13,406 nt of DNA from Desulfobacteraceae bacterium (GTDB lineage: Bacteria > Desulfobacterota > DSM-4660 > Desulfatiglandales > HGW-15): positions 1 to 13,406 of the forward strand of contig RPPU01000054.1 in assembly GCA_003819975.1 (NCBI GenBank), written 5' to 3'. Positions 1-7,573 of this stretch are shown piece after piece. The notes under the pieces are model-generated. The model did no database searches, had not been told where the DNA came from, and worked only from the letters and a program-made list of their open reading frames with translations. Made by a program: the position numbers and the translations under genes. The first letter of the stretch is position 1, and every line of letters begins with the position of its first letter.

Positions 1-13
1 ACAAGTAAAGACC

Positions 14-74
14 TTTTGGAATGCGCGGACGCGTCCGCGCTTTTAAAGCGGCGACGCGTCGCCGCATTCCAAAA
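14..74. repeat. Two-armed palindromic element (cruciform / REP-like)
   Basis: A perfect outer stem, TTTTGGAAT (14-22) with ATTCCAAAA (66-74), encloses two self-complementary 18-mers: GCGCGGACGCGTCCGCGC (23-40) and GCGGCGACGCGTCGCCGC (48-65). They are separated by TTTTAAA (41-47). Each arm is its own reverse complement and both centre on GACGCGTC. The layout is a Y-shaped double hairpin on a common stem, recalling REP/BIME-type elements mobilised by RAYT (TnpA-REP) transposases. No such transposase gene lies in the window. The structure is seen directly; the family assignment is inference. Confidence 0.85.
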
Positions 75-345
75 TCGACCTTACGCCTTAATTAATTACA
101 ACCCTTTATGGTTCAACTTATTTTGACGCGGGTCCTAAGTAACCTTTCCACGTGATCCGAGATCCTGTCGTAATAACAATACAGCACAAAAACTTTCAAC
201 TTATCGAAATGAACTACCCGCTATTTCTACAAAAAAGATGCCAAATGGTTACCTCAACGGGGTTTCTAAAATTCGTCATCTAAGGATATTGCCTCTTTCC
301 CAACCCGGACGAGCCAGAACCCCCTCCCTTAATCCCTCCCACAGG

Positions 346-381
346 GGGAGAGAAAAGAACCGTGCGCTAAGTTCCTCTCCC
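346..381. repeat. Hairpin from CTCTCCC-type intergenic repeat
   Basis: GGGAGAG (346-352) pairs with CTCTCCC (375-381) and GAAC (357-360) with GTTC (371-374). This gives an 11-bp stem with a bulge of four A (353-356) and a 10-nt loop. The CTCTCCCTTGATGGGA wording is typical of abundant intergenic repeats in environmental bacterial genomes. Function is unknown. Confidence 0.6.
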
Positions 382-396
382 TTGATGGGATGGGTC

Positions 397-423
397 ACAA
401 CTTTTATGAATCGCAAAAGTTGT
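397..423. repeat. Perfect 9-bp hairpin inside the CTCCC/GGGAG repeat
   Basis: ACAACTTTT (397-405) and AAAAGTTGT (415-423) form a perfect 9-bp stem around a 9-nt loop. The hairpin sits between CTCTCCCTTGATGGGA and GGGGAGGGTGAAG, two halves that otherwise read as one CTCCC-type repeat. It therefore looks like a small insertion within an older repeat (inference). Confidence 0.55.
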
Positions 424-510
424 TACAGGGGAGGGTGAAGTATGTGATGAAAATTTAAACCATTTTGAGCGGAATTTAATTTGCAAGATACTATTTGGCT
501 TATTTTCGCG

Positions 511-547
511 GTTCTCGTTGTTGATGAAGTTTGTTTTTAGAGATCCC
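511..547. repeat. Dispersed repeat, copy 1 (right end)
   Basis: This 37-bp stretch, ending in TTTTTAGAGATCCC, matches 7798-7834 at 32 of 37 positions by eye. A degenerate candidate left end lies at 259-277 (GGGGTTTCTAAAATTCGTC), resembling the left end of copy 2 at 7737-7756. Together these suggest a roughly 290-bp TIR-ended element (259-547) into which the CTCTCCC hairpins are embedded. It lies 6 bp beyond the anti-sigma stop codon. Confidence 0.6.
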
Positions 548-553
548 TTCAAG

Positions 554-1861
554 TTAATCCTGAAATATCAGCTGCAAGCGGATCCGGACGGTTTGCGGAG
601 ATGATTGACCGGTCATCTCTGCAGGCGTATTCAGGGTTCCCATCTCGTTTAACAGAGCAATAAATTTTTCGTAATTTTGAGCCGGAATTTCAATATCCAA
701 AAATTCAGGCTGTTGGGTTTCTTTATTCCGTTCGGCCTGCCTGATCCGGCCGCCCAAAGGCGGAAGCATTCCTTTGATGCTTGAAAAAGCATCTTCAAGC
801 GGTTGATGCGAAAAGGCAATGGCGGCCGCTGTTCCTTTACCGACCCGTGCTGCGCTTTTACTCTTCAGCGACTCCGTACCGGCTTGGCCCCGGCTTATGG
901 AACTCACGCCGCTCGCCGGCGAGACCTGCTTTTGGATTGATACGGACGCAGATGGAACCGACGAGCCGGGCGGCACGGATTGAACAGCCCGGTTTTTGGA
1001 ATAAGCAAGGGTCAGACTCAATGGTATGCGACCCGATTCTTTGCTCAGCTCGTCGCCCAAAGCATCGGTTTCCGGAGCAGCCGCGAGCACGGTTTTCTGT
1101 TTTTCCAGAGCAGACTGTTCACTTTCCTTTAAGGGCGCTATCGAATAAACAACTGTTTCTTCTTTTTTAGTATCCTGGGCCACAAGCGGAGCCGGAGCAA
1201 CCGGTTTGGCCGCCGTTTGCGGAACCGCTTCCGTTCCGCGCTCGCGCTTGACCGCCTCCGGCGACGGAGCCGCTAAATCCACGGACTTTCTGTTTTGCCG
1301 CAAATCTTTTTGCGCTGATTCCCCCTTCCCTTCCGCGAGTTGAGTGGCCGAATCGGCTTTATTGAGCGGTTGAGAATCGTAAAAAATCTGCGAAGACCCG
1401 TTAGCCTGATCATCCGGCCCGGATTCGGCGGGCTTTGGAGCTGGAGCGGAAAGAGCCGGCAAGGGCGTCTCTTTGTTTTTTTTGGAAGCTTGAAACTGCA
1501 ATGACTTCTCTGAAGGAGTAAAAGGAACCAGGTGAAAAACAAAAAAGGCAACGACCACCGTCGCGGTCAGCGTAGCCAGTTCCATGGAAATTTTAATCCG
1601 GGCCGGTATGAATAGGAAGGCTTTGACGCGCGCCCAAAAGGTCTCTTTTTCCAAACGACTGTGAATACTTGCGAGAAAACCCTCCGGCGCCTTGAGCGGT
1701 TCCAGGGAACGTAATTCATGGACCAAAGCCTTGAGGGAGGCCAGTTCCTCTTGGCATTTTGCGCATTGGGCCAGATGATTTTCGACCAAAGCCGCCCGAT
1801 CGGTATCCAACCGGCCGTCCATATAATCTGAAAGCAACCCTTTTACACGCGCGCACCGCAT
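554..1861 (-). CDS. Membrane-anchored zinc-finger anti-sigma factor
   Basis: Predicted anti-sigma factor that holds the ECF sigma factor encoded immediately upstream. Residues 1-45 form a zf-HC2-type zinc-binding anti-sigma domain: C3, then H29-x3-C33-x2-C36 in HLAQCAKC. One hydrophobic segment at about 92-113 (METTAVV-type, Ala/Val/Phe-rich) is the only membrane span, which puts the N-terminus in the cytoplasm and the rest in the periplasm. Residues about 115-350 are rich in Pro, Ala, Ser, Lys and Glu and look disordered. A compact C-terminal segment (about 355-435, with DIEIPAQNYEKFIALLNEMG) looks folded and recalls the C-terminal domains of DUF4349/DUF2275-like anti-sigma proteins, though that match is only impressionistic. 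The gene starts 2 nt after the sigma stop, so translational coupling is likely. At 435 aa it is much longer than simple ZAS proteins. The signal and any site-1 protease are unknown. Confidence 0.85.
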   Translation of the reverse strand: MRCARVKGLLSDYMDGRLDTDRAALVENHLAQCAKCQEELASLKALVHELRSLEPLKAPEGFLASIHSRLEKETFWARVKAFLFIPARIKISMELATLTATVVVAFFVFHLVPFTPSEKSLQFQASKKNKETPLPALSAPAPKPAESGPDDQANGSSQIFYDSQPLNKADSATQLAEGKGESAQKDLRQNRKSVDLAAPSPEAVKRERGTEAVPQTAAKPVAPAPLVAQDTKKEETVVYSIAPLKESEQSALEKQKTVLAAAPETDALGDELSKESGRIPLSLTLAYSKNRAVQSVPPGSSVPSASVSIQKQVSPASGVSSISRGQAGTESLKSKSAARVGKGTAAAIAFSHQPLEDAFSSIKGMLPPLGGRIRQAERNKETQQPEFLDIEIPAQNYEKFIALLNEMGTLNTPAEMTGQSSPQTVRIRLQLIFQD

Positions 1862-1863
1862 GT

Positions 1864-2475
1864 CTAAACCTTTCCTTTGAGTTTTTCCCGCAAGAGAATT
1901 CTGGCCCGGGCTAATTTGGATTTAACCGTGCCCAGCCGCAATCCGGTCAGTTTGATGATTTCCTCATAAGCCAACCCTTCGATATCCCTTAAAACAATCA
2001 TCATTTTCTGTTCCTTTGGCAAGGCGTCAATGGCTTTTTGGATCATCTGCCCTTTTTCCTTTTTTTCCAAAGCAGCCAATGCCGATGGCTGGCCATCTTC
2101 CATTTCTTTGGATTGCGACGATTCGGTTTGGAAGGGACCGGATAATGAAACCTGCTTTTTACGGTATTTATATTCCAAAGATTTTAACCTGTTTTTGCAG
2201 CTGTTGACGGTAATCCGGTACAGCCAGGTAAAAAAAGCCGCTTCAGCCCGAAAACCGTTTAAATGCCTGTAAACGTTTATGAATATTTCTTGAGCCATAT
2301 CACGCGCTTCCTGCTCGTTTCCTAAAAAACGGTAACAGACCGTAAACACCCGATCCTGATGCCTTATAACCAATTGATCAAAAGCCTTTGTCTGTCCCGA
2401 TTGAAAGGCGCGTACCAGTTGATCGTCCAAATCCCGTGCCGAGATTTGATTATTATTTTCAATCGCATTGCTCAT
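1864..2475 (-). CDS. ECF-family RNA polymerase sigma factor (RpoE-like)
   Basis: A 203-aa group IV sigma factor with the two expected domains. Sigma region 2 spans about residues 32-100 (FDQLVIRHQDRVFTVCYRFL, EARDMAQEIFINVYRHL, FFTWLYRITVNSCKNRLK). Region 4 spans about 143-198 (IDALPKEQKMMIVLRDIEGL, then the helix-turn-helix with LGTVKSKLARAR), the segment that reads the -35 element. A charged, Ser/Gln-rich linker joins them. There is no region 1 or 3. It would recruit RNA polymerase to stress or envelope promoters when released from the anti-sigma factor that begins 2 nt downstream. The ATG at 2475 is the natural start by domain position, but no good Shine-Dalgarno precedes it. It follows the MFS gene by 32 nt, so it may be read through from that gene. 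Regulon unknown. Confidence 0.93.
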   Translation of the reverse strand: MSNAIENNNQISARDLDDQLVRAFQSGQTKAFDQLVIRHQDRVFTVCYRFLGNEQEARDMAQEIFINVYRHLNGFRAEAAFFTWLYRITVNSCKNRLKSLEYKYRKKQVSLSGPFQTESSQSKEMEDGQPSALAALEKKEKGQMIQKAIDALPKEQKMMIVLRDIEGLAYEEIIKLTGLRLGTVKSKLARARILLREKLKGKV

Positions 2476-2507
2476 TTATTTAGACAACGCATGTCCTAAA
2501 AAGTTCC

Positions 2508-3776
2508 CTATATGTTTTTTCGATCATGAACTCGGGTGTCTTTAGTAAAGCCGTAAAGCAGGATCACGATCGCTAAACAGACGGCGCACAGCAAAAAAGC
2601 GGCCCTAAAAGCTTCGGGTCCCCGGGAATTCAAGGGATATAAGGCTTGCATCAGAGTGCCGATCCCTTGCAACAAAAGCGCCGGCCCGATCATGGTAAAA
2701 AAATTGATGCCCGTCATGGCGGTGCCGGCCATGGCCGGCGGCATGAGTTCCTTAATATGCGGGTACATCAGCATTCCGCTCGAACGGCAAATACCGAACG
2801 CCAAAAAAAGCAAAATCAGCGTGACCGGGCCGACGGTCCTGGGCAGAAAAATCAAACAAATAAAAATCAGCAACAAAAAGCATTGACCCGCAAACACGAT
2901 CCATTTTCTGGTTTTAAAAACGCGGTCTGAAAAAAATCCCCAGCTGGGACCGCCCAGAACCAAACCCAGGTTCAGGAAAAAAATAAGATTGCCCGCAGCC
3001 AAGGCGGAAAGCTGCAGTGCTTCCATCAGATAAGGACCGGCCCAAAGCGTCTGAAAAGCGGCGAAAATGCCGTAACTCACGGCCGTGGACATGGAAATGA
3101 TCCAGAAATCTTTATTTTGAAACAAATGCTTGAAATTGAAAAAAATCGCGCGGCCCGATTGCTCCGCAATCCGTTCCGTTTGAACTCCTGCGGGGTTCTT
3201 TTTTTCTTTAACCAGCACATAGAAAAGAATCAGTAAAAATAAATATACAAATGCGATGAATTGAAAAGCAGGACGCCAACCGATCGTCTGAACCAACAAA
3301 GCCAGCGGAGTCGTGGCGGTCATATTGCCCAGATAACCGATGGCAAAGATGACTCCGGTCAGGGTGGCGAAATGCCGCGCATCAAACCAGACCGTGACCA
3401 GTTTTAGCGTCCCGATCATATTGCAGGCCATGCCGACACCGAGCAGGATTCTGCTGGCCAAGCCTAAAGCCATATTATCGGCCAAAGGGAAAAGAAAAGC
3501 GCCGGCCAAGCCGGCCAAAGAAAGGATGCTCATAATTATTTTAGCGCCGGTTTTATCGATCCAGATGGAGATCGGGATCTGGGTGAAAGCGAAGGCATAA
3601 AAAAACGCAGCCGAAAGAACACCCAACCCGGCCGTATCCAGATGCAGATCGTGTAAAAGTTGGGCGGATATCACCGCATTCGCGGAGCGATAGAACTGCG
3701 AAAGAAAGAATAGCGCTGAAGCAATCGCGAAAACAAGCCAACGTTGATGCATGAATTTATTCCGTTCTTCAGTCAT
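2508..3776 (-). CDS. Major facilitator superfamily transporter
   Basis: A polytopic inner-membrane protein with about 12 hydrophobic spans and the MFS layout. The first helix begins at WLVFAIASALFFLSQFYRSA. The loop 2-3 signature is IDKTGAKIIM, helix 4/5 has SRILLGVGMACNMIGTLKLV, and a basic central loop (about VKEKKNPAGVQTERIAEQSGR) joins the two six-helix halves. The segment WFDARHFATLTGVIFAIGYLGN resembles anion/sugar-acid type MFS carriers, but the substrate cannot be read from sequence. The start is uncertain. An open frame extends to a GTG at 3815, but that extension lies inside phased GTTC repeats and adds no domain. ATG 3776 has no clear ribosome site. ATG 3752 has a GGA 8 nt upstream and lies just before helix 1, so it is equally plausible. 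The gene lies between gpmI and the sigma gene on the same strand. Confidence 0.88.
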   Translation of the reverse strand: MTEERNKFMHQRWLVFAIASALFFLSQFYRSANAVISAQLLHDLHLDTAGLGVLSAAFFYAFAFTQIPISIWIDKTGAKIIMSILSLAGLAGAFLFPLADNMALGLASRILLGVGMACNMIGTLKLVTVWFDARHFATLTGVIFAIGYLGNMTATTPLALLVQTIGWRPAFQFIAFVYLFLLILFYVLVKEKKNPAGVQTERIAEQSGRAIFFNFKHLFQNKDFWIISMSTAVSYGIFAAFQTLWAGPYLMEALQLSALAAGNLIFFLNLGLVLGGPSWGFFSDRVFKTRKWIVFAGQCFLLLIFICLIFLPRTVGPVTLILLFLAFGICRSSGMLMYPHIKELMPPAMAGTAMTGINFFTMIGPALLLQGIGTLMQALYPLNSRGPEAFRAAFLLCAVCLAIVILLYGFTKDTRVHDRKNI

Positions 3777-3794
3777 GGCATAATCACTGTACCG

Positions 3795-3881
3795 GTTCAA
3801 AGTTCCAAGGTTCACGGTTCAATGTTCGAAAGCAGTTAAGGTTAACGCACAATAAAAAATGCGGGTTGTCAACCGTGAACC
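3795..3881. repeat. Phased GTTC repeats and 11-bp inverted repeat
   Basis: GTTC recurs at 3795, 3802, 3810, 3817 and 3824 with 7-8-7-7 bp spacing. GGTTCACGGTT (3809-3819) is the exact reverse complement of AACCGTGAACC (3871-3881), so a large hairpin can form across the gpmI-MFS gap. A minus-strand TTGACA (3867-3872 on the plus strand) has no good -10 partner at 17 bp. The repeat may act as a boundary or processing element for the gpmI transcript (inference). Confidence 0.6.
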
Positions 3882-3901
3882 AGATAACCTGAGCCTTTCG
3901 T

Positions 3902-5533
3902 TTATCTAAAGGCGATAAGAGACGGATCATACTCCTCCGGTTTTTCATACCCTAATAAATTCAACAAGGTCGCCGCCACATTGGAAAGCCCCGGCTTGTC
4001 CACTGAGGCCAAACCATATTCGCCTTGAAAAAGAGGGTCATAGATGACAAAAGGGACCGGATTCAGGGAATGAGCGGTCCGCACGTTTTTACGGCCTTTG
4101 GCGTCCACGCTGAACATTTCGTCGGCGTTGCCGTGATCGGCGGTAATGATCGCGATCCCTTTCAGTGCTTCGATCGTTTTTAGGATTTCTCCGATGCATT
4201 GATCCACGGTTTCTACGGCTGTAATCACGGCCGGCATATTGCCGGTATGGCCGACCATGTCGCCGTTGGCGAAATTGACCCGTCCGAACCGGTAGGAGCC
4301 TGTTTTTAATAATTCATTCACTTTATTCTTGATCTCAAAGGCTTTCATTTTAGGCGCCTGGTCGAATTCGATCCGGTCCGATGGAATTTCCGCATAGGTC
4401 TCCAGAACCGAATCAATATATCCGGAACGGTTGCCGTTCCAAAAATAAGTGACATGGCCGAATTTTTGAGTTTCGGAAACGGCAAAAGAACGCACTTGGG
4501 TCGCGCAAAGGTATTCGCTGATGGTGCGATCGATTACCGGCGGCGCAACCAGAAAATTCGGCGGCATGTGCGTGTCGCCGTCATATTGCATCATCCCGGC
4601 GAAAAGCACATCCGGCAAAGGGCCGCGTTCAAATTCCCTGAATTCTTTCTCCGTAAAAGCGCGCGAAATTTCAATGGCGCGATCGCCCCGGAAATTGAAG
4701 AAAATAACCGCGTCGCCGTCCGATATTCTGCCGTTCGGCTCTCCATCCGAACCTGTAATAACAAAAGAATCCAAGTATTGGTCCGTGATATGCGGATCTT
4801 CCGCGTAATAAGTCCGAATGGCTTGTTCCGCGCTGGAAAATAAACGGCCCAGCCCTCGCACATGCGCGTCCCAGCCCTTTTTGACGATGTTCCAATCGGC
4901 ATTATAGCGGTCCATGGTGACTTTCATTCTGCCGCCGCCGGATGCGATCCGATAATCATATTTTTTCGCATCTGAAAGTGCCGAGAGTTTCTGCTCCAAT
5001 GGAATAAAATAATTCAGAGCCGAGCGTTCGCCCACGTCCCGGCCGTCCGCCAGAGCATGCACGCGCACGCGGGGCATGCCGGCCGCGGCGCATTGGTCGA
5101 TGAGCGCGTATAATTGTTCGATATGCGAATGGACATTGCCGTCCGAGAGCAGACCGATAAAGTGAATCGTACGGCCCTGCCGGCCTTTTTGCAGGATTTG
5201 CGACCACAATTCGGTCCGGAAGATATGACCGCCGGCAATGGCTTTATGAACCAAGGAAGAACCCTGATCAAAAACCCGGCCGGCGCCTAAGGCATTGTGT
5301 CCGACTTCGCTGTTGCCCATGTCCTCATCCGTGGGCAGCCCGACGGCCGTGCCGTGGGCGCGTAATTCCGTATAAAGCGCGGAAGCGAACAACCGGTTCA
5401 GATGGGGCGCCTGAGCCAAAAAAACGCCGTTGCTGTCGTTGCGCGGCCCGATACCGATGCCGTCCATGATCACCAGCAGCAAAGGTCCCGGTCGTCCGGA
5501 AAAAACATTCAATCGTTTCAATGGTGGGGTCAT
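3902..5533 (-). CDS. gpmI: 2,3-bisphosphoglycerate-independent phosphoglycerate mutase
   Basis: Interconverts 3-phosphoglycerate and 2-phosphoglycerate in cytoplasmic glycolysis and gluconeogenesis, using a phosphoserine intermediate and two metal ions. It belongs to the alkaline-phosphatase superfamily. All landmark residues are visible: D24 in VIMDG, the phosphoacceptor S75 in DMGNSEVGHNALGAGR, H135 in DGNVHSH, the DGRD motif at 163-166, RGDRAIE near 282-288, K357 in TQKFGH, D425 and H429 in NGDMVGHTGN, D466 and H467 in ITADHGNADEM, and H488 in RTAHSLNPVP. At 543 aa it is at the long end of the family's usual 510-550 aa, with no truncation. ATG 5533 is supported by AAGGAG (5540-5545) spaced 6 nt before the start. 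It follows the sensor kinase stop by 24 nt on the same strand, so the two are probably co-transcribed. Confidence 0.97.
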   Translation of the reverse strand: MTPPLKRLNVFSGRPGPLLLVIMDGIGIGPRNDSNGVFLAQAPHLNRLFASALYTELRAHGTAVGLPTDEDMGNSEVGHNALGAGRVFDQGSSLVHKAIAGGHIFRTELWSQILQKGRQGRTIHFIGLLSDGNVHSHIEQLYALIDQCAAAGMPRVRVHALADGRDVGERSALNYFIPLEQKLSALSDAKKYDYRIASGGGRMKVTMDRYNADWNIVKKGWDAHVRGLGRLFSSAEQAIRTYYAEDPHITDQYLDSFVITGSDGEPNGRISDGDAVIFFNFRGDRAIEISRAFTEKEFREFERGPLPDVLFAGMMQYDGDTHMPPNFLVAPPVIDRTISEYLCATQVRSFAVSETQKFGHVTYFWNGNRSGYIDSVLETYAEIPSDRIEFDQAPKMKAFEIKNKVNELLKTGSYRFGRVNFANGDMVGHTGNMPAVITAVETVDQCIGEILKTIEALKGIAIITADHGNADEMFSVDAKGRKNVRTAHSLNPVPFVIYDPLFQGEYGLASVDKPGLSNVAATLLNLLGYEKPEEYDPSLIAFR

Positions 5534-5539
5534 GCGGAT

Positions 5540-5545
5540 CTCCTT
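5540..5545 (-). promoter_or_regulatory. Shine-Dalgarno of gpmI
   Basis: AAGGAG on the minus strand lies 6 nt before the ATG at 5533. It is the best ribosome site in the window and fixes the gpmI start. It lies in the 24-nt gap after the kinase stop codon. Confidence 0.8.
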
Positions 5546-5557
5546 ATAACATCCGGT

Positions 5558-7573
5558 CTAAGCGGCCGATTTTTTAACCCTATTTTTGGGCGGATCGGCC
5601 GGAAAATACAAAGTAAACGTTGTATGTTGATCGGGCAGACTCTGTACTTCAATCTGCCCGCCGTGGTCCTGAATGTTTTGATGAGCGATGAACAACCCCA
5701 ATCCGGTGCCGTTGTGCTGATCGCTTTTATGCTTGGTGGTGAAATAGGGATCGAAAATTCGGCCGAGGTTGGCCGGCGGAATGCCGGAGCCGTTATCTTT
5801 GATCTGCACGATAACCGTCCTTTGTCCGTCGCTCTCCTTCTCGGACCGGGTTTCGACTTCAATCCGGCCGTTTTCCGGCGTGAAATCCACGGCATTGCCG
5901 AGCAAATTCAGGATGACCTGCTTCATCTTTTCGGCGTCCATCCAAACCCGATCGGCTTCCGGGGTAAATTTCAACGGGACTTCAATTCGTTTGGCATTGG
6001 TTTGAGGTGAAACAAGCAAAACCATTTTTTCAATCAATCGATTCAAGGAGCATAAATCGAAATGCGACTCGCGGGTCTTGACCAGATCGAGCAGTTCGGT
6101 GATCAGGTTGTTCACCCGCTCGGTTTCCTCCATGGCAATGGCGTGGAAACGAGTCCGGAATTCCTCGTCTTCATATTTTTGCGGCAACATCTGGATAAAG
6201 GCGGCTATGGAAGTCAACGGGTTTTTGATCTCATGGGCCAAACGGGCCGCGATGTTTCCGAGGAAAGAAAACTTTTCAGCGCGACTCAACAAGACAAAAG
6301 AGCGGCTGACTTCAGTCATCTGAGCTCTTAATTTGCCGTATAACCGGGCGTTTTCAATGGCAATGGCGATCTGGGGGGTGAAGATATCCAATATAGCGCG
6401 AATTTCATGCGACCCCTGCTTTTCATGGGCCCCGCCCACAACCAAAACGCCGATCCCTTTGGTCCCGTCCACCAGCGGCATGAGATAAGCGGGAAGCCCT
6501 TTTTCCAGAACCTGGAGAATGTCGCCCGGCGCCGGGGACCCGTGCTGCAGGTCCGCGATATATTCGGCCTCGCCGCTGCGGACGATTCGAGCCAGCACAT
6601 GGTCCGCATCGTCGAGCGGCAGTCGGTAATGGCGCACGGCTTCCGGAAGCGGTTCTTCCAGGCCGATGCCGCTGAGATATCTCAGTTCCGGCTCCTCTTC
6701 CGCGACGATCAGAATAAACGCTCGTTTGGTGCTGCAAAGGCTGGACAAAAGATTCATAATCCGGTTGAGGACTTCGGGAAGGTCCAGCACCGAAAGAATG
6801 GCTTTGCCGGTTTCCTGGAGGGCAAGCAGTTGCTGGATCTTGTTGCGCAACTCGGCATTCAAGCGATTGACTTCGTCATACTTTTGTTCGATGATCTTCT
6901 TATCGGCTTCCATCTCCTTGACGGTTTCCCTGAGCACGGCGCGGGTCGTGAAAAAACGCGACCGCAACTCGTGCCAGCGGTTGCGAGCCGGCCATTGCAG
7001 CCGGTATTCGCAATAGGGCGCGCCGTCAAAATAACAGCATTGTTCCTGGAGCCGGATCGGTTTGCCGCCCCAAATAACCGGCATGTAGCTGTAGATCCCT
7101 TTGTTGATCAGGCAAAAATCCTTGGAAAGGCTCAAGTGGCTCTCCCAATGCAGCCGCATGACCGCATCCGCGCGATTCAGTTCAACCAATTCGACCCGTT
7201 TGGTCTTACCCCAACGGTCATGAAATTTCTGGGCGTTCTTAAGAGCCCTTTGATAGGACCATAAAGTTTTGAGCAGAATTTTTTGGGCATAACCCAATGC
7301 CAGGTTTTCAACCCCGTATTTTCCGATCTGAAAAGCCGCCATTTCGTCATTGAGGATGAAGCGGGCCTTTTCAAATAATTTCAGGCAAACCTCGGTGGAG
7401 ATCCACTGGTGGGGATCGCGCAAATAAGCCTCAGGATCCGAGAGGCCATCGACCTCCGGATCAAGCTCTTTGAACAATAAAGCATATTTTTGGCTGTCGT
7501 GTAGTTTGACATAATCAAGAATGGTTCTCGAGATAAAGCAACTGATGACTTTTTCCATAATGCAATTTCGCAC
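5558..7573 (-). CDS. Soluble sensor histidine kinase with V4R-like and GAF domains
   Basis: A 671-aa ATP-dependent autophosphorylating kinase. Residues about 10-195 form a putative ligand-sensing domain ending in CCYFDGAPYCEY (179-190). This C-x4-G-x-P-x-C-x-[FY] ending resembles V4R/XylR-N-type small-molecule domains. A coiled coil follows (about 210-252, MEADKKIIEQKYDEVNRLNA), then a GAF domain (about 252-410), HisKA with the phospho-accepting H447 in LAHEIKNPLTS, and HATPase_c with N560 (LLGNAVDFTP), DNGSGIP (593-599), FDPYFTTK (607-614) and GTGLGL (622-627). No membrane span or signal peptide is present, so it senses a cytoplasmic cue. It has no receiver. The divergent NtrC-family gene is the obvious partner candidate but this is unproven. 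The frame opens with GTG at 7573 behind a weak CGGG; ATG 7558, five codons later, is an alternative start with no ribosome site. gpmI follows by 24 nt. Confidence 0.92.
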   Translation of the reverse strand: MRNCIMEKVISCFISRTILDYVKLHDSQKYALLFKELDPEVDGLSDPEAYLRDPHQWISTEVCLKLFEKARFILNDEMAAFQIGKYGVENLALGYAQKILLKTLWSYQRALKNAQKFHDRWGKTKRVELVELNRADAVMRLHWESHLSLSKDFCLINKGIYSYMPVIWGGKPIRLQEQCCYFDGAPYCEYRLQWPARNRWHELRSRFFTTRAVLRETVKEMEADKKIIEQKYDEVNRLNAELRNKIQQLLALQETGKAILSVLDLPEVLNRIMNLLSSLCSTKRAFILIVAEEEPELRYLSGIGLEEPLPEAVRHYRLPLDDADHVLARIVRSGEAEYIADLQHGSPAPGDILQVLEKGLPAYLMPLVDGTKGIGVLVVGGAHEKQGSHEIRAILDIFTPQIAIAIENARLYGKLRAQMTEVSRSFVLLSRAEKFSFLGNIAARLAHEIKNPLTSIAAFIQMLPQKYEDEEFRTRFHAIAMEETERVNNLITELLDLVKTRESHFDLCSLNRLIEKMVLLVSPQTNAKRIEVPLKFTPEADRVWMDAEKMKQVILNLLGNAVDFTPENGRIEVETRSEKESDGQRTVIVQIKDNGSGIPPANLGRIFDPYFTTKHKSDQHNGTGLGLFIAHQNIQDHGGQIEVQSLPDQHTTFTLYFPADPPKNRVKKSAA

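Larger units (their letters stand above)
75..553. other. Gene-free region rich in palindromic repeats
   Basis: I find no convincing gene here. Short open frames at 238-438 (plus) and 367-552 (minus) lie across low-complexity CTCCCTT/GGGGAG repeats and have no protein-like composition. About 75-240 is plain intergenic sequence in which I see no motif. About 259-547 consists of hairpin repeats listed separately. The region lies downstream of the anti-sigma gene (stop at 554-556 on the minus strand), so a 3' UTR or terminator function is possible, but no hairpin followed by a T-run is evident on that strand. Confidence 0.6.

Noticed and set aside
238..438. 66-aa plus-strand open frame
   Set aside because: It reads through CTCCC/GGGAG hairpin repeats and has no protein-like composition or ribosome site.
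3777..3815. MFS start at GTG 3815
   Set aside because: The first codons are encoded by the phased GTTC repeat, and helix 1 begins well downstream. ATG 3776 or 3752 is more plausible.
5402..6010. 202-aa plus-strand open frame across gpmI and the kinase 3' end
   Set aside because: It spans antisense to two well-supported genes and has no domain signature; it is a shadow frame.
6407..7264. 285-aa plus-strand open frame opposite the sensor kinase gene
   Set aside because: It is entirely antisense to a gene with complete GAF/kinase motifs, and its translation lacks any recognisable domain.
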